This document shows positions 34,169 to 42,916 of a stretch of DNA of 64,000 nt, one piece after another. Under the pieces are notes generated by a model. That model was not told where the DNA came from. It was given only the letters and a program-made list of their open reading frames with translations, and searched no databases. Origin of the DNA: Phycisphaeraceae bacterium (lineage in GTDB: Bacteria > Planctomycetota > Phycisphaerae > Phycisphaerales > UBA1924); NCBI GenBank assembly GCA_019636655.1, contig JAHBXB010000005.1, positions 124,001 to 188,000 on the forward strand, in the 5' to 3' direction. Position 1 is the stretch's first letter; each line of letters begins with the position of its first letter. The position numbers and the translations under genes are program-made.

Positions 34169-35136
34169 GGGGTCGTCTCCATTTCGCACGCCACAATGGA
34201 GCGTACCCGCTCGCAGTCTCGCGTGATCTGGGCCACCAGCGTCTCGAGCGATTCGAACTTGGCCTGGTCGCGGATCCAGGCGAGGAACTCCAACTCGATG
34301 GGCCACTGGTATTCGCTCAGGCCGGGGAGCGTGGACCAGCGCCGGTCGGCGGATGGCTCGATCATCAGGTAGGCTTCGACGCAGGTGGATTCGCCGCCGA
34401 AGTGCGGCTTGCTGCCGATGGAGACCGCGGCGGGGACGGCGCGGCCATCGGGGAGACGGGCGCGTCCCGCGTAGACGCCGTCGGCGGGGTGCATGCAGTC
34501 GGTGTCGATGTTGGCTGTGGGGAAGCCGATGGTGCGGCCGCGGCGCTCGCCGTGGACGACGGAGCCCTGGATGCTGTAGGGCCTGCCGAGCATCCGTGCG
34601 GCGTCGCGGACTCGGCCGTGGTGGACGAGCCAGCGGGTCATGGTGCTGGAAGCAACCACAGCGGTGTCGTCGGAGAGCGCGACCTCGACCGGATCAACGA
34701 CCTCGACGCGGAAGCCGGAGGTAGTCCCCGCGGCACGGAGCATGGCCATGTCGCCGGCGCGGCCCTTGCCGAATCGGAAGTCCTCGCCCTCAACGAACGC
34801 GATCGGCGCGTACTGCTCGATCGTCCGCCGCAGGAACTCTTCCGCCGAGCAGGCGAGCAGGGCGGGGGTGGGCTCGAGGCGGACGATGTCATCGACACCG
34901 GCCTCGTGCAGCCACGCGGCCTTCTGGTTGAATGTGCACAGCCGGGGTTTGGTCTCGCTGGGCCGGAGCACGGTCACCGGGTTGGGGTCGAAGACGATAG
35001 CGGTGGCACGGGCGGCGCCGCCCGCCTGGCGGGCCAGTTCGCCGGCCCGGCGCGCGAGCGACTGGTGGCCGAGGTGGACGCCGTCAAAGGTTCCGATGGT
35101 GAGTACCGAGGGCACGGCTGATCCCCAAAAGGCCAA
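34165..35136 (-). CDS. ribF: Bifunctional riboflavin kinase/FAD synthetase
   Basis: Makes FMN from riboflavin and then FAD from FMN. The 323-residue product has the FAD synthetase nucleotidyltransferase domain (VLTIGTFDGVHLGHQSLARRA at the start, VEGEDFRFGKGRAGD near 114) and a C-terminal flavokinase barrel (GRTIGFPTANIDTD near 201, GVYAGRARL near 220, ELEFLAWIRDQ near 285). The start codon is TTG at 35136, supported by a TACCGT box 6 nt upstream and by the conserved N-terminus. It is first gene of the GTGA-linked operon with the nrnA-like and methylase genes. Confidence 0.93.
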   Translation of the reverse strand: MAFWGSAVPSVLTIGTFDGVHLGHQSLARRAGELARQAGGAARATAIVFDPNPVTVLRPSETKPRLCTFNQKAAWLHEAGVDDIVRLEPTPALLACSAEEFLRRTIEQYAPIAFVEGEDFRFGKGRAGDMAMLRAAGTTSGFRVEVVDPVEVALSDDTAVVASSTMTRWLVHHGRVRDAARMLGRPYSIQGSVVHGERRGRTIGFPTANIDTDCMHPADGVYAGRARLPDGRAVPAAVSIGSKPHFGGESTCVEAYLMIEPSADRRWSTLPGLSEYQWPIELEFLAWIRDQAKFESLETLVAQITRDCERVRSIVACEMETTP

Positions 35137-35142
35137 GTGGCA

Positions 35143-35148
35143 ACGGTA
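35143..35148 (-). promoter_or_regulatory. -10-like box before ribF (supports the TTG start)
   Basis: TACCGT on the minus strand, 6 nt before the TTG at 35136. No Shine-Dalgarno sequence. Confidence 0.45.
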
Positions 35149-35215
35149 GGTCGATCGGCCGCGTCGCGGGCGGCGGCGTGGACGTCACGGGCGAGGCTCG
35201 GTGGCTGCTCAGGGT

Positions 35216-35221
35216 TACACT
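35216..35221 (+). promoter_or_regulatory. -10-like box upstream of putA
   Basis: TACACT 40 nt before the ATG at 35262, so putA would have a short leader. The -35 element is not clear. Confidence 0.3.
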
Positions 35222-35261
35222 TGGGCGAGCCACCCGAACATCCGCGCCGGAGCGTTACCAC

Positions 35262-38200
35262 ATGGCGTTGTTTGCCCGAAAGTCCAAGGCCACCCCGTCG
35301 AAGCCCGCGCCCGTGAAGGTCGCCGCGAACGGATCCGGCTCGCGCGCCGATCCGGCGGGGAGCGAGGCGAGGATCCTGGAGATCGGGACGGACAAGTTGC
35401 GGCGCGCCCGGGCGCACTCCTCCGGCCTGCTCAGCGCCAAGTTCTATTCCGATGCGCTGATGAACTGGTCGATGAAGGATCCGAACTTCAAGGTCCAACT
35501 CTTCCGCTTTGTCGATGCGTTCCCGATGCTGCGGACCTCGGACGATGTGTTCGACCATCTCAAGGACTACCTGTCGCAGCCGGGCGTCACAGTGCCGGGT
35601 GTGATCGACGCCGCGATCAAGGCGGGGGCGTTTGCCAAAGGGCTGGCGGCGGGGCAGATCTCCAAGCAGATCGCGGGGATGGCGGCGAAGTTCATCGCGG
35701 GGACCGACGCCGCGAGCGCGCTGCCGAACCTCAAGGAACTCTGGGGCGACGGGATCGCGTTCAGCGTGGACCTGCTGGGCGAGGCGTGTGTCTCGGAGGA
35801 AGAGGCGGACGCCTACCAGCGCAAGTACCTGGACCTGGTGAACAACCTTCCCGGGCAGGTCGCGGTGTGGAAGCCCAACCCGCGGCTGGAGTCGGACCAC
35901 CTGGGGCCGATCCCGCGGACGAATGTCTCGGTGAAGATCTCGTCGCTCTCGGCCCGGTGCGATCCGATCGATACCGAGGGTTCGATCCGCGAACTCATGG
36001 GGCGGATGACGCCGATCCTGGAAGCGGCCGCGAAGCACGGCGTGTTCGTCAACTTCGACATGGAGCAGTACTCGCTCAAGGACCTCACGCTCGAGCTGTT
36101 CATGCGGTGCGCCGAGCAGTTCCGGGCGGGCAAGCCGGGGGGGATGCACCTGGGGTTGGCGATGCAGGCGTACCTGCGATCGGGCGACGAGGATGCGGAA
36201 CGGATCAGCGAGTGGGCCGCCCGCACCGGGCACACGGTGACCGTGCGGCTGGTGAAGGGGGCGTACTGGGACTACCAGGTGATCCACGCCGAGCAGATGG
36301 GCTGGCCCTGCCCGGTCTGGACGACCAAGCGGCAAACGGATGCGTGCTTCGAGCGGATGGCGAGCCGGTTCCTGGATGCGTCGCCGCGGAGCGCGGGCAC
36401 GGGCGGGGTGAAACTGGCGCTGGGCTCGCACAACGTGCGGTCCATCGCGGCCGCACTAGAGGGGCTGGAGCGGCGGGGGCTGCCGGCGCCCGCACTGGAA
36501 CTGCAGATGCTCCACGGCATGGCAGACCAGCTCAAGTACGCCGCGGCGGAGATGGGGCTGCGGATCCGCGAGTACGTGCCCGTCGGGGAGATGATCCCAG
36601 GGATGGCGTACCTCGTCCGCCGCCTGCTGGAGAACACCAGCAACGAGTCGTGGCTCAAGGCGGGGTTCCTCGACAACGCCGATCCGGCGAGGCTGCTGGC
36701 CTCGCCGCACGGCGAGGAGGGCTCGCCCGACGGCGACCGCGACGGGATCTCCCTGGAGGGAGGAGGGCGCTCGGCCGGGATCAGCCCGGTTCGCCACGCC
36801 CTCTCACCGGCGGTCCCGGGGGTCGGGGACTCCAAGCCGTTCTTCAACGAGTCGATGCGGGACTTCTCGCGGCGGGACCAGCGCGAGGCCTACAGCCGCG
36901 CGATCGCCGGGGCCTCGGTGCCCACGGTCGCCAACGACCGGACGCCGGAGCAGGCTCGTGAGATGGTCGCCAGGGCGGCGGCGGCGTTCCCCGCGTGGCG
37001 GGATGCGGATGCGCTGCTGCGGTCGCGCGTGCTGGTGCTCGCCGCGGAACGGATGAGGGCGCGGCGGGATGAGTTGTCGGGGATCATGATCAAGGAGTCG
37101 GGGAAGACGTGGCGGGAGGCGGATGCGGACACGTGCGAGGCGATCGACTTCTGCGAGTACTACGCCCGCACAGCGCCGCAGTTGTTCTCGCGGTCGCGGC
37201 TGGGGAGGTTCATCGGCGAACTGGACGAGACGTGGTACCAGGCGAGGGGCGTCGCGGTGGTGATCTCTCCATGGAACTTCCCGCTGGCGATCTGCACGGG
37301 GATGACGGCGGCGGCGCTGGTGACCGGGAACACGGTGATCGTGAAGCCAGCGGAACAGACGCCGGGGATCGCGAAGGTGATGTTCGACATCCTCCGCGAG
37401 GCGGTGCGGGAGTGCGGCGGCTCGCCCGAGGTGCTGCAGTTCTGCCCGGCGCCGGGGGAGACGACCGGCGCGGCCCTGGTGCGAGATCCCCGTGTGGCGC
37501 TGGTGGCGTTCACGGGGTCCAAGGCGGTGGGGCTGGATATCAACGCGGCGGGGGCCGCGGTGTCGCAGGCCGAGGGAATGCGGTCGTCGGATCCCGGCAC
37601 GGCGCACGTCAAGAAGGTCATCGCTGAGATGGGGGGCAAGAACGCCGTCATCATCGATACATCCGCCGACCTGGACGAGGCGGTGCTGGGTGTCCGGCAC
37701 TCGGCGTTCGGGTTCCAGGGTCAGAAGTGCTCGGCGTGCTCGCGGCTCATCGTGGTCGACCCCGAGGGAGAGGAGGGGCCCGCGATCCGGCACTTGGTGC
37801 ACCGGCTGGTGGAGGCGACGCGTGCGCTGGTCATCGGCGATCCGATGCTGCCGGGCACGGATGTGGGCCCGGTGATCGATGAGGAGGCCGCCAACCGGAT
37901 TCGATCATTTGTGGAGAAGGCAAAGCAGGAGGGGTGCCGGCTCGAACTCGAGATGCCCCTCCCGCTGGACAAACCCGCGGTCGCGGCGGCCCGCGTCCGG
38001 TATGTTCCGCCGACAATCTTCTCCATGGTGCGCCCGGAGCACACGATCGCCCGCGAGGAGATCTTCGGCCCGGTGCTCGCCGTGATGCACGCGCCGACGT
38101 TCGAGGCGGCGTTGCAGATCGCGAACGCATCGCCGTACAAGCTCACGGGCGGCGTCTTCTCGCGCAAGCCCTCCAACCTGGAGCGGGCCAAGCGTGAGTT

Positions 38201-38387
38201 CCGCGTCGGCAACCTGTACCTCAACCGGGGCATCACCGGGGCACTGGTGGCCCGGCAGCCGTTCGGTGGCTTCGGGATGTCCGGCGTGGGCTCGAAGGCC
38301 GGCGGGGCCGACTATCTGCTGCAGTTCGTGGAGCCGCGGGCAAGCTGTGAGAACACGCTGAGGCGGGGGTTTGCCCCAGAGTTGTGA
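35262..38387 (+). CDS. putA: Bifunctional proline dehydrogenase/L-glutamate gamma-semialdehyde dehydrogenase
   Basis: Oxidises proline to glutamate in two steps. The 1041-residue product fuses an FAD-dependent PRODH barrel (VSVKISSLSARCDPID near 220; RLVKGAYWDYQVIHAEQMGW near 325; MLHGMADQ and YVPVGEMIPGMAYLVRRLLEN near 420-455) to an aldehyde dehydrogenase domain (VVISPWNFPLAICTGM near 663, EMGGKNAVII near 788, catalytic Cys823 in GQKCSACSRL). It lacks the N-terminal RHH repressor domain and C-terminal extension of E. coli PutA (1320). Start ATG 35262 is supported by length. A low-complexity insert of about 40 residues separates the domains. Confidence 0.95.
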   Translation: MALFARKSKATPSKPAPVKVAANGSGSRADPAGSEARILEIGTDKLRRARAHSSGLLSAKFYSDALMNWSMKDPNFKVQLFRFVDAFPMLRTSDDVFDHLKDYLSQPGVTVPGVIDAAIKAGAFAKGLAAGQISKQIAGMAAKFIAGTDAASALPNLKELWGDGIAFSVDLLGEACVSEEEADAYQRKYLDLVNNLPGQVAVWKPNPRLESDHLGPIPRTNVSVKISSLSARCDPIDTEGSIRELMGRMTPILEAAAKHGVFVNFDMEQYSLKDLTLELFMRCAEQFRAGKPGGMHLGLAMQAYLRSGDEDAERISEWAARTGHTVTVRLVKGAYWDYQVIHAEQMGWPCPVWTTKRQTDACFERMASRFLDASPRSAGTGGVKLALGSHNVRSIAAALEGLERRGLPAPALELQMLHGMADQLKYAAAEMGLRIREYVPVGEMIPGMAYLVRRLLENTSNESWLKAGFLDNADPARLLASPHGEEGSPDGDRDGISLEGGGRSAGISPVRHALSPAVPGVGDSKPFFNESMRDFSRRDQREAYSRAIAGASVPTVANDRTPEQAREMVARAAAAFPAWRDADALLRSRVLVLAAERMRARRDELSGIMIKESGKTWREADADTCEAIDFCEYYARTAPQLFSRSRLGRFIGELDETWYQARGVAVVISPWNFPLAICTGMTAAALVTGNTVIVKPAEQTPGIAKVMFDILREAVRECGGSPEVLQFCPAPGETTGAALVRDPRVALVAFTGSKAVGLDINAAGAAVSQAEGMRSSDPGTAHVKKVIAEMGGKNAVIIDTSADLDEAVLGVRHSAFGFQGQKCSACSRLIVVDPEGEEGPAIRHLVHRLVEATRALVIGDPMLPGTDVGPVIDEEAANRIRSFVEKAKQEGCRLELEMPLPLDKPAVAAARVRYVPPTIFSMVRPEHTIAREEIFGPVLAVMHAPTFEAALQIANASPYKLTGGVFSRKPSNLERAKREFRVGNLYLNRGITGALVARQPFGGFGMSGVGSKAGGADYLLQFVEPRASCENTLRRGFAPEL

Positions 38388-38498
38388 TCGCGCGTCGCGG
38401 GATCTTCCGGTCGGCATCGAACGCACCGGAGTCGCTAGAATGTCGTGCGTGCGAGAGTCGGGCATTCCGTGCCGGGCCAGGAGCAGCCTTCGTTGACC

Positions 38499-39989
38499 AT
38501 GGCGACGTCGAATAACAACCACCGGGTGCATCCCGCATCGGCCGACGCTCCCGCGCGCGGCGGAGCCGCCTTCGACCTGCGTGCCCTCCTCGATGGTCCC
38601 GGCGCCGATCCGGTCGGCCTGATGGAGGAGCACATCAACCCCTCGTTCGCGCGGGTGCTGCGGACGATCGGCTTTGATCCGACCTATGTCCGCGGCGAGG
38701 GGGCCTACCTCTTCGACGACCAGGGCAACCGCTACATCGACTGCCTGGGCGGCTACGCCGTTTTCGCCCTCGGCCGGAACCATCCGGTCATCAAGGATGC
38801 GATCCGCCAGGCGCTGGACCTAGACCTGCCCAACCTCCCGGGCGTCGGCCCGTTCCGCACGGCCGGGCTGCTCGCGAAGGAGTTGCTCGCCGTGGCTCCG
38901 GGCAATGCCGGCGGTGCGCCGCCGGGGGGCGCGGGGTTGGACACCGTGTTCTTCACGAGTTCCGGTTCGGAGGCCGTTGAGGTCGCTCTTAAGTACGCCA
39001 GGGTGTTCACCGGGCGGGAGCGGTTCGTGTACTGCTCGAAGTCGTACCACGGCCTGACGCTGGGCTCGCTCTCGGTGAATGGCAACGCGGATTTCCGCGA
39101 TGGATTCGGCTCGCTGCTCAACGCATCGGAGGTGCCCTTCAACGATCTGGCTGCCCTCGAGCAGGAGCTTCGACGCGGTCAGGTCGCGGCGTTTGTCGTC
39201 GAGCCGATCCAAGGGAAAGGTGTTCATATTCCCGCCGCGGGCTACCTGGCGGGGGCGCAGGAACTCTGCCGCCGGTATGGCGCGGTGCTCATCGCCGATG
39301 AGATCCAGACCGGCTTCGGCCGCACCGGCGCGATGTTCGCGTGCGACCACTGGGGCTTCGTGCCGGACATGATGGTCGTCGCCAAGGCCCTCTCGGGCGG
39401 CCTGGTTCCCGTTGGTGCGGTGCTCACGCGGCGGGACATCCATACTGCGACGTTCTCATCGCTCGACCGCTGCTCGCGGATGCAGACCACCTTCGGGATG
39501 AACGACCTCGCGATGGTCGCCGGTCTGGCGACGCTGCACGCGCTCCGCACCGAGCGGCTCGTCGAGCACACGGCGCACGTGGGGGACTACCTCCTTGCCT
39601 CGCTCCGCGAGCGGCTCGCTCCCTACCAGATGGTCAAGGATGTCCGCGGCAAGGGGCTGATGATCGCCATCGAGTTCGCCTCGCCCAAGTCGCTCGGGCT
39701 CAAGGTCGGTTGGAACCTGCTGCACTCGGTCGACCACAGCCTCTTCTGCCAGGCGATCCTGATGCCGCTGTTCTCCGAGCACCGGATCCTCGCCCAGGTT
39801 GCGGGGCACCGCCAGGATGTGATCAAGCTCATCCCGCCGCTGGTGCTCTCGAAGGCCGACTGCGACCAAGTCGTCAACGCGCTCGATGCGACGATCGGCG
39901 CCTGCCACACGTTCCCCGGCCCGGCGTGGGAGGTGGGCAAGAAACTGACCGCGGCGGCCATGAAGCGCATGGCCCCGGCGAAGGCCTGA
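38499..39989 (+). CDS. Class III PLP-dependent aminotransferase (ornithine/putrescine type)
   Basis: A 496-residue fold-type I aminotransferase. It shows YLFDDQGNRYIDCLGGYAVFALG near 66, FFTSSGSEAVEVALKYAR near 148, SKSYHGLTLGSLS near 180, the PLP-Asp motif IADEIQTGFGRTGAMF near 264, and the Schiff-base Lys in VVAKALSGGLVPVGA near 295. Class III enzymes include ornithine, acetylornithine and putrescine aminotransferases. The gene follows putA, and ornithine aminotransferase feeds glutamate semialdehyde into its second active site, so a RocD-like role is inferred. ATG 38499 is chosen over GTG 38445. A TAGAAT box lies upstream at 38436. Confidence 0.85.
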   Translation: MATSNNNHRVHPASADAPARGGAAFDLRALLDGPGADPVGLMEEHINPSFARVLRTIGFDPTYVRGEGAYLFDDQGNRYIDCLGGYAVFALGRNHPVIKDAIRQALDLDLPNLPGVGPFRTAGLLAKELLAVAPGNAGGAPPGGAGLDTVFFTSSGSEAVEVALKYARVFTGRERFVYCSKSYHGLTLGSLSVNGNADFRDGFGSLLNASEVPFNDLAALEQELRRGQVAAFVVEPIQGKGVHIPAAGYLAGAQELCRRYGAVLIADEIQTGFGRTGAMFACDHWGFVPDMMVVAKALSGGLVPVGAVLTRRDIHTATFSSLDRCSRMQTTFGMNDLAMVAGLATLHALRTERLVEHTAHVGDYLLASLRERLAPYQMVKDVRGKGLMIAIEFASPKSLGLKVGWNLLHSVDHSLFCQAILMPLFSEHRILAQVAGHRQDVIKLIPPLVLSKADCDQVVNALDATIGACHTFPGPAWEVGKKLTAAAMKRMAPAKA

Positions 39990-40107
39990 CGGGTTCCAAG
40001 CGGCGGGCCCGCTCGTTCGTTATCCTCAACGAGGATCACCCGGTTTTAGTCCCACGCCAACTCGGGCTTGGGGTGTGGCCGGGTACAACCTCTCGGGGAG
40101 ATTCATC

Positions 40108-40686
40108 ATGACGCAGACGACTGGAACACCCGGCGCGGGGGTCGCGGCGGGCAACGTGGCCGCGGGAGTTCGTAAGACCTCGGGCGCCGCCATGATCTTC
40201 GGCATCCTGCTCGTGCTCGCGGGGACGGTGGCGGTCATGGTGCCGCAGGCGACCTCCATTGCCTCCGCCATGTTCATCGGCTGGATGCTGATTGTCGGCG
40301 GGGTGCTCGGGTGCGCGGCGTCGATGGGGCTGGGGGGTGGAGTGCGGATCATCGCCGGCCTCCTGCTGGGGCTGGTCAGCATCGTCGCGGGATTCCTGAT
40401 GGTCTGGGACCCGGTGACCGCGGTGCTGGGAGTCAGCCTCGCGCTGGGGATCTACTTCCTGGTCGCCGGCGTCATGCGGCTGCCCATGGCCATGCACCTC
40501 AGGGGCACCGGGCACGCGGGGTGGGTGCTCTTCGGGGCGATCATCGACATCCTGCTGGGCGTCATCGTGCTGCGGAGGTGGCCCATTGACTTCTGGATCG
40601 TGGGGCTGCTCGTCGGGTTCCAACTGATCTTCACCGGCTGGTTCTGGATCATGGCCGGGTCGTGGGTGCGCAAGGCGGCCGCGTAG
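40108..40686 (+). CDS. HdeD/DUF308 family membrane protein
   Basis: A 192-residue integral membrane protein with six hydrophobic helices in three pairs (AAMIFGILLVLAGTVAVMV; AMFIGWMLIVGGVLGCAAS; IIAGLLLGLVSIVAGFLMVWDP; LALGIYFLVAGVMRLPMAM; GWVLFGAIIDILLGVIVL; WIVGLLVGFQLIFTGWFW). This is the DUF308 repeat of HdeD-type acid-resistance proteins. The start is supported by GGGGAG 5 nt upstream. The role is inferred only from family; no acid-response context is visible. Confidence 0.85.
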   Translation: MTQTTGTPGAGVAAGNVAAGVRKTSGAAMIFGILLVLAGTVAVMVPQATSIASAMFIGWMLIVGGVLGCAASMGLGGGVRIIAGLLLGLVSIVAGFLMVWDPVTAVLGVSLALGIYFLVAGVMRLPMAMHLRGTGHAGWVLFGAIIDILLGVIVLRRWPIDFWIVGLLVGFQLIFTGWFWIMAGSWVRKAAA

Positions 40687-40753
40687 CGGCCCGGACGCGC
40701 GACCATTCCGAGGCGCGGGCCCCGGTTCCGGTTGTCTTTCGGACGCCGACAGC

Positions 40754-40759
40754 TACGAT
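40754..40759 (+). promoter_or_regulatory. Promoter-like boxes before dapL
   Basis: TTGTCT (40732-40737), 16 nt, TACGAT (40754-40759), then 8 nt to ATG 40768. No Shine-Dalgarno sequence. Confidence 0.5.
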
Positions 40760-40767
40760 CCGCGCGA

Positions 40768-41964
40768 ATGTCGAAAACCGTGAAATCAGACCGCCTCCTC
40801 GCCCTCCCGCCGTTCCTGTTCGACGAGATCGACCGCAAGAAACGCGAGCGGATCGCCGCGGGCGCGGACGTCATCAACCTCGGTGTAGGCGACCCCGACC
40901 AACCGACCCCGGAGTTCATCGTCGATGAGATGAACCGCGCTATGCGGGAGCTGGTCAACCAGCAATACCCCGCCGTCGGCGGCGGCATGCGGGTTTTTCG
41001 CGAGGCCGCGGCGGAATTCATGCAGAGGCGCTTCGGCGTCACGATCGATCCGATGCGGCACGTGATCGCACTGCTCGGCAGCAAGGATGGAATCGCCCAC
41101 CTTCCATGGGCGGTGACCAACCCCGGCGACCGCGTGCTGGTGCCGGACCCGGCCTACCCGGTCTACGAGATCGGCGCCACGATGGCCGGCTGCGTTGTCG
41201 AGAAGATGCCCGTCTCCCGGGAATCGGGCTGGAAGCCGCTGCTCGAGAACGGCGCCCCGTCCGACGCGGCGGCCCGGCTCCTCTGGCTCAACTACCCGAG
41301 CAACCCCACGGCGGCCTCCGCGGATGTGGGCTTCTACGAGCGGGCGATCGAATGGGCCGCTGGGCACTCGGACAAGGCTCGCCCGATGATCGTCTGCTCG
41401 GACCTCGCGTACAGCGAGCTCTACATGTCCGACGGCCGGCCGCCGAGCCTCTGGCAGGCCCGCAACGCGGGCATCAACGACACCCCCGCGATCGAGTTCC
41501 ACTCGCTGAGCAAGACGTTCAACATGACCGGATGGCGGCTCGGCTTCGCCGTCGGCCATGCCGACGTGGTGGGCGCACTCAACGCCGTCAAGAGCAATGT
41601 TGACTCGGGCACGTTCAACGCGATCCAGCAGGCCGGGGCGGCGGCGCTCCGGCGATTCGATGGTCCGGAGGTCGCGGCGATGCGGCGGCTCTACCGCGAG
41701 CGGCGGGACGCGGCAGTAGCCGGGTTCCGTGCAGCGGGGTGCGAGATCGAGTCGCCGGACGCCGGGTTCTTCGTCTGGGCCCGCACGCCGCACGGGATGG
41801 ACTCGATGCAGTTCGCGGCCCGGCTGCTGGAGAAGGCCGATGTCGTGGTGGTGCCGGGCGCGGGCTTCAGCCCCCGCGCCAGGGAGTACTTCCGGGTCGC
41901 CCTGACGGTGGACTCCCATCGCCTGACCGAGGCCGCCGAACGGATGAAGCGGCTGACGTGGTGA
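40768..41964 (+). CDS. dapL: LL-diaminopimelate aminotransferase (class I/II)
   Basis: A PLP enzyme that probably converts tetrahydrodipicolinate and glutamate directly to LL-diaminopimelate for lysine and peptidoglycan synthesis. The 398-residue product has LPPFLFDEIDRKKRERIAAG at the N-terminus, INLGVGDPDQPTPEFIV near 34, the YPSNPTA loop near 173, DLAYSELY near 213, and the PLP Lys in SLSKTFNMTGWR near 249. The opening residues and GDPD motif fit DapL better than aspartate aminotransferase, but other class I/II specificities are possible. ATG 40768 follows a TACGAT box. Confidence 0.85.
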   Translation: MSKTVKSDRLLALPPFLFDEIDRKKRERIAAGADVINLGVGDPDQPTPEFIVDEMNRAMRELVNQQYPAVGGGMRVFREAAAEFMQRRFGVTIDPMRHVIALLGSKDGIAHLPWAVTNPGDRVLVPDPAYPVYEIGATMAGCVVEKMPVSRESGWKPLLENGAPSDAAARLLWLNYPSNPTAASADVGFYERAIEWAAGHSDKARPMIVCSDLAYSELYMSDGRPPSLWQARNAGINDTPAIEFHSLSKTFNMTGWRLGFAVGHADVVGALNAVKSNVDSGTFNAIQQAGAAALRRFDGPEVAAMRRLYRERRDAAVAGFRAAGCEIESPDAGFFVWARTPHGMDSMQFAARLLEKADVVVVPGAGFSPRAREYFRVALTVDSHRLTEAAERMKRLTW

Positions 41965-42138
41965 TTGTGGGTCCAGGCTTCGGGAACCGGGGGATTCCCA
42001 CGGGCGTAGCGCAGATCAGCCGATAGTCATTCGTGTGTGTGGTCGGCCCACTCGGGCCGGAGAGAAGTCGGCAGGAACCGTTGCGGAGACGGTCGTTCGA
42101 GTCCGCTGTGTCGGTACGCGCGTTGGTCTGGAGCGGTC

Positions 42139-42909
42139 ATGTGGTTCATCGTGGCAGCGGTCCTGGTTCTCGTGGCCGCGGCGTGGTTCGTCGTGGCCAA
42201 GCTGTCGGCACGCGCGGCTGAGGAGCGGGCCGAGCGAGTGCGGCGCTACGCGATCCGCGATACCGGCGAGCGGCTCGGCTTTGCTCCATCCGCGACCGAA
42301 ACGTCCGCGGACCCGCAGGCCGATACGGCGACAACCATCCAGTACCTCTCCCGCGGGCCCGGGGATGAGATCCCGGCGGCCTCGATCGAGCCTGATCTTG
42401 CGTCTATCGCGTCGGCCGAACCCGGCGCGGGGGATGGCGGAACGCACGGCCGCCTGGTGACCACCCCCGACGGCGAGATGATCCTGACAACGCCCCCGTT
42501 CTCACAGCGGCCCACGCTGCTGAGCAACCGCGAGGCGGAATATGCCGCCGCGATCCGCAAACGCCTGCCCGAGTCGCTCGTGCTCTGCCCGAAAGTCCGG
42601 CTCGAGTCCATGGTCATGCCGACGCCACCCGATGGGCGCGACCCCGCCGACTGGCGCACGTGGCGCAAGCGGGTACGAGTCCGGGCGGTGGACCTGGTGA
42701 TCTGCGACGCCCGGACATGGCGGCCAGTTCTGGCGATCGAGATCGATCAGCCCGGCACGCACGCCAGGCAGGTCGCAGGCGGCGTCGACCGGATGGTCGA
42801 CGAGGTACTCGCGACGGTTGGGATCCCGCTCGTGCGCTGCCGCGGCGACGATGCGAGCGCCGATTGGCCGATGATCGCCCCCTACCTTGCGGGCGCAGCG
42901 GGGAAGTAG
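42139..42909 (+). CDS. Membrane-anchored DUF2726 protein
   Basis: A 256-residue protein. One N-terminal TM helix (MWFIVAAVLVLVAAAWFVVA) is followed by a ~100-residue hydrophilic linker. A C-terminal DUF2726-type domain (residues ~130-250) contains LLSNREAEYAAAIRKRLPE, a charged VRVRAVDLVICDART and LAIEIDQPGTHARQ. The E...D...E-x-D spacing of this domain resembles a degenerate nuclease fold, but the typical E-x-K is E-x-D here. The function of DUF2726 proteins is unknown. Start ATG 42139 puts the helix at the N-terminus. It is convergent with the following gene (7 bp). Confidence 0.75.
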   Translation: MWFIVAAVLVLVAAAWFVVAKLSARAAEERAERVRRYAIRDTGERLGFAPSATETSADPQADTATTIQYLSRGPGDEIPAASIEPDLASIASAEPGAGDGGTHGRLVTTPDGEMILTTPPFSQRPTLLSNREAEYAAAIRKRLPESLVLCPKVRLESMVMPTPPDGRDPADWRTWRKRVRVRAVDLVICDARTWRPVLAIEIDQPGTHARQVAGGVDRMVDEVLATVGIPLVRCRGDDASADWPMIAPYLAGAAGK

Positions 42910-42916
42910 CCGCGCC

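Noticed and set aside
35178-35261. Longer putA start upstream of ATG 35262
   Set aside because: It would begin before the TACACT promoter box, and the added residues have no counterpart in the family.
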